Source: Antennarius striatus
Taxonomy: Eukaryota; Chordata; Actinopteri; Lophiiformes; Antennariidae
Direction of reading: 5' to 3'
NCBI RefSeq assembly: GCF_040054535.1
Contig: NC_090795.1
Coordinates: forward strand, 7,101,001-7,165,000
DNA length: 64,000 bases
Under the pieces are notes generated by a model, which was given only the letters and a program-made list of their open reading frames with translations, was not told the DNA's origin and made no database searches. Numbering within the stretch: the first letter of the stretch is position 1; every line of letters starts with the position of its first letter. This document shows, piece by piece, positions 1 through 13,186 of this stretch. The translations under genes and the position numbers were made by a program.

Positions 1-650
1 GTATCAGTAAATGATCAAAGAAAAGACCGTCCCATCACCCCCAGACCCCGTCAGGATAGAATAACAGCCGACACAGAAAGCTATTACAGCTGGGTCAGCG
101 GGTTTGGAGCTCGCTGCCCAGCAGATTATAAAATAATAAGTTCCTCATGGGACCACACGGCAGAGAAGGGGCCACGCAGCCAGTGCTTCAGTAGGAAATA
201 AGTTAAGTGAGACCAAATGTGTGTGACAGTGATTTCGGTTGAGTTTAGCAGGTAGAATCCAAAAACTTTGTTCAGAGGCAAACATTTAAGGGATGGTTCA
301 GTACATGGGGGTCAAGGATAAAATGCTGTGAACAGTGTGAGCAGCAAAATATGCTCTAGCCACCAAAAATAAGTCAATATCAAACTTTCCTGAGGGGAAA
401 TAAAGTGGTTAAATTGCTTTCTGAGAAGCCACCAGATTTCTCTGACAGAAAAAATGACTGAGAAAACAGGAGTTACTTTTGTCTGATATTCAAACAAACT
501 GATGTTCTGAAAGAGAAAATGAGTTTCTGCCAAAGTAGTTCGGAAAGTTTGAGACTAATTAAGAATGATATAAAATCTTATTAGTTATGTTTTTCTTTTC
601 ACTGTGACTTAAAAAATATGCACAAGCAGCAGGAAATGTGGAGCGCTCAC
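1..650. other. Intronic sequence of tmprss7, no exon seen
   Basis: This stretch follows the last visible tmprss7 exon on the minus strand and should be the start of the next intron. I looked for the activation site and the start of the trypsin-like domain and found neither, so the protease exons must lie beyond the left edge of the window. Confidence 0.6.
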
Positions 651-3600
651 CGCAGTCTGCCTCATCGCTGCCGTCCTGACAGTCGGGAACATCATCGCAC
701 TTTGCATTTTTTTTCAGGATACAAGAGCCACTGTTGCACTGATACCTGATCGCAGAGCAGGATGATTCTGACAAAAGACAAAGAACACATTGAAATTATT
801 GGTGGCCAATAGGTGAAAGGGCATCCATAAAACGTAAACACAAAGAAATGCAGACGTTTGTTTGTACCTTGAGTGCAGTTCAGCTCATCTCTTCCATCAG
901 AACAGTCTTTCTCTCCATTGCAAATAAACAGAGGATGCAGGCGACTGTTGTCGCCACAGTTCTTTGTGGGCCTTGCTGTGAAAATAAGTAAAATTTTTCT
1001 TGCACATGATAAATTCTTCAGGCAAGTAAAGACCGGAGTTCCTTTAATCATCCAGAACTATGTAACCTGTAAGACAACTTACAGCAAAAGAACTCATCAC
1101 TCTCATCCTGGCAGTCATCCAGCCCGTCACAGCGTCGGCTTTTCTCCACACACAGTCCTGTGGAACACAGGAAGTGGCTCTCGGGACAGGCTGAACACAG
1201 ATTAACAGGGAAAGGAAGACGATAATAATGAGTTTAACTGCCTTAAATCTTTTCTAATCTATGGACCGAATAAAACGCACCAAAAAAAGCTTCTTGAGTG
1301 ATTCTTTTGAAATAAAATATTAAATGTTTGACAAAAGTAGCTCTCCTCGTGATAGAGTAAGAATTTAGATACAATTAGGTCTACTTGACTAATCAACCAA
1401 ACTGAAAGACAACATTTAGGATTCACTTGTGCCTCCTGGTAGCTGTAATGAGTCACACTCTGGGCCCTGCGTCCCTTACGTTGGCTAATTCTGTAGCTGC
1501 TGTATGATGCTTGAAAAGGCTGAGCAGAATTCCGTGAGGTGCAACGAAACTCCACCTCTGAGCTGCGGTCGGCGATACGAAACACTGTGTGATGTCCCAC
1601 GTAGCTGCCACAGAAACTGTAGAAGGGAAGCAAACGCGGGATTTTATACATGCATGCAAAATTCTTTGCAAAACGTTTTGAGCATTTTTTTTGTGTGTCT
1701 GTGCACACATACATGATTTCATTGACCTTCCACCAGCCGTGGTCACAGCTCTTCATGTCCTTTAGTTTCAGTTCGTAGTTCTGAAACTGCAGAGCAACTC
1801 CCAATTTACTGTTAGGGGTCTGGAGTTAAAGCAGAATAATCAATCAGTGAAAATGTATTTAAGAACAAAGAATGAACCGCTGTTTCAAATCATGTATCAG
1901 TGCATTTTTTATACCTCAAACCTCCAGGTGCAGGAGCACTGTGGGGGCAAAAGACTTGGGTAGAAGGGGCTTCGGATCTGAGCCATGATGTCAGACTGTA
2001 AGTGGGTCTCAATTTGAGACAAACACTCTGTGAAAGACAGAGACAGACCTGTGACACAACCCCAAATAGCACTCCTCACAAGCCTTGGGGCTGGGACACA
2101 AATCTGAAGGCTAAGAAGATCAAAGATTAACATTCTGAACATTATTATTATTATTATTAACGTTATGAACATTATTATTTAATACATGTTTTTTTCCCCT
2201 TGTGAAACCAAAGGTAGATTTATCTTACCTGCCTCTTTTTCCCCCAGACGGACTAATCCCTTTCAAGACATTAAATCTCGGTGGATTTATATTTATGTTC
2301 TTTCATTATACATGACATCACCTATAAATACTGGCATATAAAATAATTGCAGTGTGTCATACTTTCCTCAGTAATGGCCTCAAAGTGTCCTCTGAAGCTC
2401 TTGTCCCCATTTGTCATTCTGAAGGAGAGCAGCATGACGTTGGAGGTAGACACCAAGGAGAAGGAGGTGGAGACCGGCTCACACACCCTGCAGCAAAGAT
2501 ACATACCATATATATGACAGTAAGAACAATCCTTTAGGAGACTGAACTACAGTGTCAAGATTTACAGATGTACTAAACAGGAAAAGCAGAAAAATAAGTC
2601 CAGAGTAATGAGTCAGGGTGTCAGACTCACCTGTACAGAATGCGCCCTCTCATGGGCAGCAGAGCATCGTACACGGTCAGGGCGTCACTAACGCAGCCGC
2701 TGGGCTCGATGAGAAAGGAGGCGACGGTCAGACGGATCAGAGAGCCGGGGACCGCGGTGAGTTTTATGTGACATCTCACACCGGCCCACGACGAGAAAAC
2801 ATCTAAAGGGACCCTCATTCCGGGGAAGTTGGCATAGAATTTATCTACACACTCCAAGTCTGAAAGGAGAGGGAAAGAAACTCATATCAGAACAAAATTC
2901 ACAACTTTCATTATACATAATTTAAATATTGTTACATACTTGCTCCTGACGTGTAATCTGATCTCTGAACAGCTGCAGGAAGATGAAACAATCCACTGTC
3001 AGTATCAACTAACACACCTGGGATGCACTTGTCAACATACTGACACACCATTGATGAAGATAGAGTCTATATCCACTGGGAGACCCAGCAGGTAGCCCAC
3101 AGAGGAGCGGTTCTTCAGGCTGGTGTGGACCGAGTCCCTGAATATGGCTCCTATACACTCTTCACACACTGCTGCGCTCTTCAGTTGAGGTACCACAAAA
3201 ACCATCCAGAAATGCACCAACACACCACCTTTGTTGTTGTTACTGGGTGACAAAAACACATTTGTCATGTTAACACAGATTTTGCTGCTTAAACGCACAA
3301 ATTTGATCAAAACAATCAACCTTTTGCTTCACAATGAGGACGAACAAACTCTACCTGAGGTCTGAAATGACAGCTTGCTGGTAGAGTTTGGCCACGGAGG
3401 ACATCTTGTAAACATTGCTCACCTGAACCAGCATAGTTAACAAAATTTTCTCAGACGGCTTCAACAGTCATGTAGATAACAGGATTGCTTTAATACATAC
3501 CACATGTTGTATTTTGTTTGCCATGGATACAAATTCATTGGACTCTTCCTGGCGGTACTCAGGGATAAACTCCATGTTGGCAACCCGAAACATTCCAGCA

Positions 3601-4595
3601 AAATAAGCTCCACTGCTGCTTTCCCTGCGAACTAAGAAGTTAAAAACAGCTTTACATGTTGCAGTTAAAGCTTTAGATGTATTAATTTTGTGGGACTAAA
3701 GAGTCCTCTTACATATAAAGACCCACAGCAGAGACCACATGATGACCACCACCACAAACACCACAGCAGCAATGATGATGGCGAGGTGAGGGATGTTCAG
3801 CAGGCGGGCCCAGAGCTTCTTGATTCCTTTGGGCTTCCGTCTCGTCTTCCTGTACTTCCTGCAAATCTTCTGCAGGGTGTGGTCGACCGTGGCCACCTTC
3901 ACAGACACGTCTGAAATCTACAGGCAGGGGGGAAGGTGACACGCTCAGCTGGGCTGTGGCGATGGAGTAAATACTACTTGCCCTTTCAAGTTGACGTTTT
4001 AATCTCTATGGACTCTATTAGGGATGCAGTTAATGGGGTATAAATGATGTGAAAAAGCACACATAAATAAGTCTTGATTGTGTATATGCATCAGCAAGGA
4101 ATATTAGTGCACTGGTCTGGGAGAAAAAAATAGCAAGAGAGGAATGCTGGTGTTCTGAGAAACTGAAGAGGGTGAAATTTGCAGAGAAATGTCAAGAAAG
4201 TGAAATCTCATCATTCATTTCTTAGCTCACGTAGGAATATGTCTGACAGCAACAGCAACTCCATCAGATGCAAGGCACTCATTGAGTTACCCGACGCACA
4301 TGTATTATTCATTCAGTGTCATCCCATACGGTGAAAACAGCTCCGACAATCACAAGTCAACAGGATCTAGATTCCAGTATGAAAAGCAGTTTATTTCAAT
4401 GTGCTACATAACTAAAATATTATGACGTGCCCACAAATCTCCAGGCCTGAATTTGTAGCTTGTGTTCTGTACTGTACTATACCATCGTAGCCATAGCAAC
4501 ACCATATTGTATACATCTGTACTCACACTGGCAGCATCATGTTGAGAAGCATTATCTCCACCCGTCTGCTCGGTCTCCTCGTGGACTGTGCCCAT
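651..4595 (-). CDS. tmprss7: Transmembrane serine protease 7 (matriptase-3), N-terminal part, cut by window edge
   Basis: Type II membrane serine protease of the matriptase group. Fourteen exons join in frame: 4595-4527, 3917-3713, 3631-3501, 3422-3355, 3242-3049, 2972-2940, 2859-2631, 2487-2363, 2027-1915, 1819-1713, 1616-1480, 1190-1083, 975-868 and 767-651, giving about 581 residues. In order they encode a short cytoplasmic tail with a basic cluster ([11 protein letters not shown]), one membrane segment (about residues 67-90), a SEA domain beginning near [12 protein letters not shown], two CUB domains and three LDL-receptor class A repeats. The repeats end in acidic Ca-binding motifs such as [10 protein letters not shown] and [10 protein letters not shown]. 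Human TMPRSS7 has the same order and is about 843 residues long, so the missing part is the catalytic domain. The start is the ATG of [10 protein letters not shown]. Similarity in the SEA domain ([18 protein letters not shown]) favours TMPRSS7 over ST14 or TMPRSS6. Confidence 0.9.
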
Positions 4596-4969
4596 GACAC
4601 AGACATCCCTTCAGGCACTTTATCATCTAATTCCTGGATCTCAGGTTCGTAAAGATCCTTTCTCCTTCAGAACAAGAAGCGCGTTAAAAGCAGCAGCAGC
4701 AGATAGAAACCGCACCGAGCCACATAACACACTGAATGCACAGTGGACAGGTGTGTGAAACCAGATCCTTCAGAACAGGTGAGCGGTGGACAAACAGGGA
4801 GATCGCTGATGGAAACTGACCTCCTCTGATGCTATGGATAACGTTTCATTCACCGCAGTAAAATTCACAAGAACCAATATTTAGCACGTACTGTATTTAA
4901 TTGGCAACAAGAGGAAACGACTACTTAAGAGGGATAAGCAAATATTTTATAAATGACAACAGTTTCATC
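4596..4969. other. Short interval between tmprss7 start and spata13 3' end
   Basis: About 370 bp separate the tmprss7 start codon from the likely spata13 polyadenylation site. Both genes run on the minus strand, so the tmprss7 promoter and 5' UTR must fit here or overlap the spata13 3' UTR. I see no TATA box or other clear core promoter motif. Confidence 0.4.
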
Positions 4970-4989
4970 AGGCATGTTTGTACAAGAGT

Positions 4990-4995
4990 TTTATT
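4990..4995 (-). other. spata13: Polyadenylation signal for spata13
   Basis: An AATAAA hexamer on the minus strand, about 480 bp downstream of the spata13 stop codon. It is the most likely 3' end and implies a short 3' UTR of roughly 0.5 kb. Confidence 0.55.
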
Positions 4996-5478
4996 TACAG
5001 AGTTAACAGGGAAGGTGAATGTGTCAGTAATTCATCCTCTGGCTTCAGGCCTGGAGTTGACAGACTTGCAGCGATAAAAAGGGTCCATCCGTCAGGAAAT
5101 ACTAAAACCATGTTTGTCAATGTAAAAGAACATTTATACATTGTTGTCATATTATTCATAAATATGTCTTTCAGTTGGAATTAATAGGACAAGAGTGGAG
5201 GGGGGACCTCTTCAGTGAGCAGCATCTTAACACATTGGCAAGAATGTAAGTGAGTCTTTTCACAATGAAGTTGTGCCACTTTTCAAATCAAAGGCACGAG
5301 ACTTCAGCAACAAACAAACATGTAAGACACAATGAGAAAGAAGTGAGGCACAACCAACTTCACACATTCACAAGCATGGCAAAAAGAAAGTGTTCGTTGA
5401 GTCTTCAGGACGGACTGAGTGCTCTAAACATGCACAGGGAAAGACAAAAAAACAAAACAAAACGAGAAAGCAACAGCC

Positions 5479-8400
5479 TCATTTCCTGAAAAAGGCATTG
5501 CGGGTGATGCTGTACAACAGGTGGTAAGGTTTTCGTTTGGGGGGCTCAGCCAGTGAAAAGACTTGCTGCTGAGGCACGCTGGTTGGAATGGTGATGTGAC
5601 GCTGGTGCAGTGGGTGAAGGTTTTGGTGGTGTGGAGGGACAGATCCAGAATAACCAATTGCTAAAAGAGGCGAATAAGCAAATACAGAAAGATCTGAATT
5701 ACAGTTACGCAGTCAAGTGGAGGCAGAAGGCTAATTAACTAGGATTAAATACATCCTTACGTTTACTCTTCCCATTTTTGGCTCTTCTGGCATTAATAAT
5801 AGCCTGTTTTCTTTGTTCTTCACTGATGTCCATTCCTGATAAACACAAATACACCTTTAGATTAAAATATTTCCAGCCACTCCCTTCAGTCAGCTGAGTC
5901 AGCTCACCTGTAATTTATTATCTGCCTCCAGTAAATGCTACGTATCACAGTTGTGAAGAATCCAGCGTGACTCACCCATCTCTTGGTCTTCCTTGACTCG
6001 GTGTCTCTCCTTGGCAAACGCCTGTAACCACCGCTGCTTGTCCTGCGCCTTCCTGCAGCACAGCACACACACAAATTCCAGAGTGGAGGCATTTTGCAGG
6101 CGAAGAGCGTTCTTCAGAGTCAGGCCCAGGTCCAGGTCCCGCCCGTCGGGTACGTCGACCACCTCGGTCTGATCCATATCCAGACGCCCCCGGTAGTGGA
6201 GCAGGTCTCTGCGCAGGACGTCTTTTTTACAATCGATCAACTGGTGGTCGAACAGGAAGAAACTGCGCTGTTGCATTTTGCCTTGCCGGATGATTCGAGT
6301 CAGCTCCCCAGAGTGGATGAGCTCGGAGCTGCGCTCCAGCACGTTGGATCCCTGCAGCAACATGGTTACACCCAGGTTTATACTAAATGACATCATTTTT
6401 ATAAGGGCGGTAAAGTGTAAATTTCTATAAGGGAGGGAAAGTGTAAAAAAATCCAAGTGACATTGTCGGATTCTCATCACCTCCCAGTGCAGAATGGCCA
6501 TCTGCCAATGAGCAATGGTGTCGAGACTCTCCAGCCGTCTCTTCCTCTCATTTATCAGACTAGCCACATTCTTCATAGCCTCATAGGCTTTGCTTACTCC
6601 ACTGTGATCACTGAAATAAAACAAGATAGAAATGAGACTATGGCCCACTTCAGGCATAAAGCTCACGGGATATTCCATTCGTAATAAAAAAAGTGAGCAA
6701 TCAAACCACTATTGTGGTAACGGGATACCAACATGTGAAAATTCTGAAATTAGCTCCATTAGCAGCACAAGCAGAGAAGTGATCATTTCCAGGAGACTAC
6801 CTGTGGTCTTTGGGGGTGTACTTCAGCAGTTCTCCCAGCTGCAACGGGTATTTACAGATCTTCTGAACTGGTGTAAGCAAGAAACCCGCTATAGAAATAT
6901 CGATCATCTGCTGGAGGAGTCGGCAGGCCTCGAAAAAGTGCTTGTATTTGCCCAACTTCATGAGACGCTGCAGCTCAGCGCACGCTGCTGGATGAGTGTT
7001 ACAGTAGTCAGAGTAGATAGAGAAGCCCTCGCCCTGAAGAAAAAGGAACACAAAACATTTAATCAGGGAAATAAATGGGTATAAGTAATTAAATTAACTG
7101 GGGAATGGTGGCACTACCTGCAAGAGAAAACAAGAGCCTATTTCACTGAGATGTGGTTGGTTTTTGTTGTACTTCCTTTCCAGGTCTCGGAGAAACTGTC
7201 TCTGAAACCTGTAGATGTCTTCTATGTTGCTGAAGATGGTTTTCAGCTGCAGCTCGGTGAACATGTCTGGATGTTTACGGCACTGACGGATGTAACCCTG
7301 AAAATCAAAATGAAAACAGTTCACATACCGGCCAATGGGGGGAGCTGGATGATCAAGCCATTACTGAACCACACACATACTGGACATGATCAGAAAGTAC
7401 AAAAGCTGGAGTAAACAGTAACATCTCCAACATGACAGATGCAGCAGTTACAGATTTAAATGTTGAGGTGCGTACATCACAGATATCCTTTAGGTGCTTG
7501 ATGTAGATGCGTTCAGTATTCATGATTTCCTGAACCACATTGGTCCTCATCTGCTCCCTGTGCTGAGCGTTGTGAGCGTCCCTGGGATCCGAATCCTGGT
7601 CCACCACACTCTCCACACTCTCTGTGCTCGAGTCTTCCTGGTTCACTCGCACCTGAAACACATCCGCCGCACACTTCCTGATCAGCGTTCAAATCGAAAA
7701 TAATCTCAAAATTTTCAAACCACATTCATCGTTTTCTTGTCCTTGACACATTTTCATGATTCAAATACATAAAAGTAAAGCTCACAAATGAAGCAAATAT
7801 ATGTTAAAAAATAATTAAGTGCTTCTTCTACCACTACTAAATGTACTCCACACCACTGAGTCAGCAGCATGTGCAAGTTTAACCAGCCCTTTGGGAGATA
7901 TTGATTCAGCCATAAGTAATAACGCAGCAGAAGTCTATCTGCCAATCAACCAACCCCCTCATGGTTACCACAGCCTGCCTAATTAAGACTCAACTGTCAA
8001 TCAGCTCTGGTCACCACAGAAACCAGCTGAACCTCTGAGGTTTGAACTCTTCCACACACACATTGTTAGGAAGCCCGATGAGGCTTGTTTGGAGCTAAGC
8101 CAGTTTACAAGTCTTTACAGTTGTGCTGGAGAGCAAACAACCATTCAACACAAAGGTTAGGAAGTCCACTTACCCTCACAAAGCTGGAGGGGAACCAGGC
8201 CTCCCGGTCGGCCCCCCTGCCCCACCACCAGTCCTTATGCGAGGCTTCCAGAACACGGATAACATCCCCAGCTTTGAACGCTAGCTCCTGCTCCTCCATG
8301 GTCACATGGTCCCAGAGAGCCTCGGCGCACACCGTGTGGCCGGAGCTTATCCACTGAGCAACACACAAACAGATAAAGATACAATTACATGCAGTCTAAT

Positions 8401-11400
8401 CCTGTGTCTAGCATGTACAGTAAAGCCCGACCCCTGTAGACACCGCAGCGGTGGACTCTTCTGCTGAACCGCAGCCAAACATCTTGAAAACACAGACAGC
8501 AGAAACATTTTCACATGGCTGTCCACGGGGAATGTTTACAATAAGTTACATCATCGCTAATTCCATCCACATTTTTAGATGTTTTGAGTTTTGCGGTGAG
8601 GGAAGCTTCCCCTTGTCAGCCTCACCTCGTTGAGCACAGAGAGCTCCACCCCCGGCTGGAGGTAGGGCGTGACACTAGTGAGCTCATCAAAGCTACCCTC
8701 CTCCTCATCGTCCTCTTCCTCCTCCTCGCTCACGCTGTCGTCGAGCGTCACCGAACACTCAGACATTCCGTCTGCGATTACATACAAAGAGATGAAAACT
8801 ATGTGACAAGATTTAAACAGCGCGGTAAACAATTCACAGATGCTCAGCTGGCTCCACACCAACATTTTCCGCTAACACACTTATTGACATTCTCAGTCTC
8901 TTTCCCACACACTTTAATTATGGGATCAAAAACAATCCTGGTACTCACCACTAAGCACTCTGTGGAGCCTACGCCGTCCGACACGGTCTAGTCCAATAGG
9001 GGTGCTCTGGGAGAGGGTGGTAGGGCGAAACCTGGCCGACACGCCTTTATAGGGGGGGACCCGGTGGGATGGGATGGGAGGCCGGGTGAGGGGCTGCAGG
9101 GGAAAGAGGAAACATTTATTTAGGATTTTCTTACATTCTCTGGCTTTTGCAGGAGACCTCTCGCTAATCAAAACCATGTTTTTTGGGACTTTTTGCCCAT
9201 TCTATATTTTTGTCATTTGAGTACTTTCTTACAATCATTTGAAACAGAGCAGGAAATGAGTAACAGACAGGCGAAACAAAAATTACCCGGTCAGTTTCAA
9301 ACTGAGATGTTCAAATATAAAAATTTACTTGAAATGCATCCATGTTTTCTGTGACAATAAGCAATTTATATGCAGTTAAAAGATGAATCTATTTTCATTA
9401 AATATCTGCAGAGTAAAAACACTATGTGTATTAACCACCACCCACAAACTTGGCACTGACATAATGTTGCTCTTTTATCTTAGAATGTTTATTATGTTTG
9501 AATGTTTGAGTTAAGTTTGTGCATGATTGGAACCAAAATCATCTCAAACATTTGATAATTTGAATCATATATTTCCTTATTTGGATGCTTTCATTAGTGC
9601 ACCAATCAGTCTGAGGTCAAGCTTGATTTAACACTTCACTGCACAAATTTGCATTTCTAGATCAGCCTTTTTTACTTTATTCAAAAAGTTCTCACTTCTG
9701 GTAGGTTCTTAGTGTAACTGTAAATGCTTACAGAAGGAAGGCAGTCATCCTTCTCCTCAGCATCAGACGAGAACAGATCCACGCCTCCGATCACTGAGAC
9801 CGGCCGCTGCTTCCTGCTCTGACTGTCGTCGTTCATGCAGCATCTCTCAGCGCTTTCTCCATTCCCACTAGTGTTATTGCCACAGCAGTTGTTATGCGAT
9901 GACACCATCCGTTCTTCAGCATGCAGCTCTGCAACTTCCTCAGGAATGGAGTGCTTCCTAGAAGCTACCTGCCCATAGTCAGAGGTAGGCCGAGGCTTTT
10001 GGCGCCCAGTCCTACGTCTGGGCTTGACAGACAATTTTTCTGTGGAAGAAGGTGGCGCTGCTTCTGTGGGTGATGTGAGTGACTCTGAGAGGCCATCTGG
10101 GGAGATAGGAGGGTTGCTGCTGGTTGTTCCAGAGACGTCTACAGGTTTCAGAAGAGCTTCTTTCCCTTGTGGGTCTGATGTCACCTTGGGATCAGAGGAA
10201 CACAGTTCAATGAGGACAATTGTATTGATTATATCTCTCTGTTCACTGACCCTCAAAGTAATGAGATGAAGAACATAATGTCTGCAAGGAAACTAATCTG
10301 CTAATCAGAAACAGAAGAAAATGGTACTGTAAAGCCACAAAGCTACAAGCAGCCATCTTGCTTCGATCTCAAGGCAGACCCAGAAGGATCAGAGTGAATT
10401 TATTTTAATGAACGTTATCAGGACGCTCATGGGAAACTATACTATCAAGTGAAAGAGTTAAGGTTCTCACGGAGATTGTCTGCTCATACTAAACACAATA
10501 AACCCCTATGCTTATCAAGTTTAAACAAGAACGGCAACAGAAATTGCACAAATGTCCCACAATTAAACGTTATCATACTGCATGTACTGTATGCTCAACG
10601 GTCAAATATTGGCCAACGGTTACTCATTTGGAAATTTGCATTCTAAGTCAGTTAGAATGCCACTGATGTCAAAGCTCACCTCTTGGTTCTGTCGGTCTGG
10701 TTCCCGGCAGATGCACTGGAAAGGCACACAGTGGAATAGCACCATGGTAAAATAAACAAAAACACACTGGTCCGTGTCCTCAAGGCCAAATCCCTACAAA
10801 ATTCTGAGGCCAGTAAAAGCCACTTGATTTCTAAAGTAAAAAAATGTGAATATTATAGGTCATTTCAAAAACAAAATTCTGCTCTAAAAGAAAACATATC
10901 GCGCTAAAATTGTGCGTTCATAATGCCGTCTACCCGGCGGCGCTGCTAGCTGCCAGGCCCAGTGGCCATGGTGTTGGACTTTGATCGACTGGGATTCAAC
11001 TCAAAGGCGAGACGTGAGGTGGGGGGGTGTACTCACTCAGAACTGCCTACCCCCCCCCCCCCTTCACCACAGTAACAGGACTATGGAACCACTTTTGCAC
11101 AAGGGTCACAACTCATAAACAATACCTAATCATTAACTATATCCGTTCCTTCAGTGCACTGAGTAGCAGAGAACAGCTGGCTTGACCATGTGACCTTGTT
11201 GCGGCAGAAGTCAGTATATCAAACCTTGACAGGAAGAGGACAGTTACGCTTATGTCTTTATTTATTTGACACTGACAGCAACATACAATCTGAGCTTGGT
11301 ATTTTTAGCATACAAGCTCAAGCGTAGCACCGACGTGAAAATTTACCTGTGCGTTGGAATTATGCCAGATTCAAATATCAGTTTATAAAAATCACCTCTC

Positions 11401-13186
11401 AAAGGAGTGATCATTTCAAGGGTCAATGTCATCTAAGAAAACTGGCGTCATATTCCCTCAATCTTTCAACACTTCCTTGTTCTTTAAAACCACATAGTGA
11501 GTGAATGACGAAGGTGTAATTCACTCACTGAATGACATTCTTCATGCTTGTTTTTAAATGTCTGGATTTACAGATTTAAAGTAAACAGAAGTGAGACAGA
11601 AAGTAGGATTATTTCACATCAGACTAGTCGCTCTACTGAGAGAAATTTGACTCCCTTACCTGGTCAGGAGGCACGGTGACCTCAGGATGTTGGTTTTTTT
11701 GGTTGAGTGGAGATGAGTCACACTCTGCTGTACATGCTGAGGCTACAGTCAGTGAATTATAATGAGCAGAGATGCTAGGTAAAATCTGTCCTTTTTTTTC
11801 TGGGGGCTCCGCAGAAGCTGGGCTCATGAGGACCTGGTGCTGCGGTGGGACAACTTCGTACTCCGGCTGTGGGTGAATCTGAGGGGCGTGTCCCACGGAC
11901 AAGACCCGAGCTCTGACGGGAGACGGCCGGCGTTGTCGCTCGCCGGTTGTTAGGCATGGCACGCGGCGGGAGTAGTCGTCGTGGAGGCGGCTCAGGGGCG
12001 ACATGAGAGACGGGCAGGTGGGACTCGGCGAGGGGCTCCGCCTGCGTCGGACAGTCAGGTCATTCATACTACCCACAAGCTTTAGCATTGGCCCTTTGGT
12101 GGTCGTCGGGCCCTTCCTGCGGCCCTGGAGTTCCACAGACGAGGCGCTGGCCGTTCTCTGAATGCCTGGTGTCCAATTGGACATGCCGGTCCTCTGGGGG
12201 TCTTCCTTAGGCAAAGATCCTGGAGATGCAGGTTTGCGTCTGAAAGGCGCTTTAAATATATGAAGATTTTCTGCACTTTTGCTCAGTCTGCTTAGCACCG
12301 TGACATTTGCGTTCTCATTCACGTTATCGGTTTGTGCGTTTGCCTTGGAGGCCTGTTCTGTTTTCCGACCATCCACAGCTTCATTTGTGCTTCTTTGTAC
12401 TTGTTTTTCATTCCCAGTATCGAATATAGAAATGCGTCCCGCTCCATACGCTCTCCTGATACTTCTGGAGAATCGTGTGTTGCGCGCAAGACCATTTCCT
12501 TCCTCATTTTCTTCATCATCATAGTCCTCAATGTCTGATTCACCTTGGCTCGTTTGAGCCAATTTTTGGTCAGCAGAATTCCCATTAGACACACTATCTA
12601 ATGCACACTTGAAATTACTTTTTGAATCATCTAGACCAAAGTCAATGTTGGCTACAATGGTGCCATTAGCTACGTCCTGATTAGATGAAGGGACGTGTTC
12701 TCCATCGCTGGGGATGGCTCCTCTGCTCTGTATACCCTGGAGCACAGAGGAGCGGAGTTTTTTGAAAGAGTCCACCACACCCAACCCAGACAATCCGGAC
12801 CAGGCTGGTGGGCCACCGTTGACTCCGCTGCTGTGGGCTGAAGTAGAGGTCACAGCGGTTGGACTTTCAGCAGTTAGAAGGTCCTTCTTTGAGTTAGAAA
12901 AAAGTTTAATGATCCTAGAGGTGTACGGCTTCCCCTCAGGCTGACCTATAACAGGGATGGGGGAGTTCATTCCATTCAGTCTGTTTTCTTCAGGACCTGC
13001 AGTCATCAGCTGTACTTGAGCACTACACCCAGACAGCAGATAAGGGACTGCATTTCTGTCAGCGCAACTGTGGAATGGGTATATATCACTGAGAGGTCTG
13101 CTCTGAATTAGCGGCTCCGCTTTAGGGTTCTGGAGGTAAGGAAGAGGGTCTTCACTGGTGGATAAGACCCTGTCCTGTTGTTCAAC
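5479..13186 (-). CDS. spata13: Spermatogenesis-associated 13 / Asef2 Rho guanine-nucleotide exchange factor, first exon not found
   Basis: Rho-GEF of the Asef/collybistin family. Asef2 activates Rac1 and Cdc42 and is relieved of autoinhibition by APC binding to its N-terminal region and SH3 domain. Thirteen exons join in frame: 13186-11660, 10715-10680, 10184-9732, 9093-8949, 8771-8626, 8353-8174, 7652-7476, 7297-7118, 7033-6801, 6610-6481, 6351-5976, 5835-5761 and 5660-5479 (about 1279 residues). The first large exon is a disordered serine/proline-rich region. An acidic run ([13 protein letters not shown]) precedes the SH3 domain ([20 protein letters not shown]). The DH domain follows (from [17 protein letters not shown] to INERKRRLE), then PH ([12 protein letters not shown] to RWLQAF). 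The C-terminal tail ([19 protein letters not shown], stop 5479-5481) is characteristic of SPATA13. The total matches the long human isoform (about 1277 residues). The acceptor at 10184 is weak and may be misplaced. The initiator exon must lie upstream. Confidence 0.9.
10680..10715 (-). other. spata13: Candidate 36-nt exon of spata13
   Basis: A stretch flanked by a CAG acceptor and a GTGAGC donor encodes twelve residues ([12 protein letters not shown]) with no frame change between the long N-terminal exon and the next exon. Size and phase make an alternatively used in-frame microexon plausible. There is no transcript evidence. Confidence 0.55.
10945..11012 (+). repeat. Possible decayed tRNA-derived SINE in a spata13 intron
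   Basis: The segment has an A-box-like stretch (AGTGGCCATGGTGTTGGAC) and, about 25 bases on, a B-box-like GGGATTCAACTC. This spacing recalls a tRNA-related SINE head. It is followed by G and C homopolymer runs. The match is weak. Confidence 0.3.

Noticed and set aside
873-1205. Plus-strand open frame of 110 codons
   Set aside because: It is antisense to the tmprss7 LDL-receptor class A exons and their intron. No domain is recognisable.
5938-6678. Single long exon of 246 codons in spata13
   Set aside because: The frame stays open through two introns by chance. Splice sites and family alignment divide it into the exons at 6610-6481 and 6351-5976.
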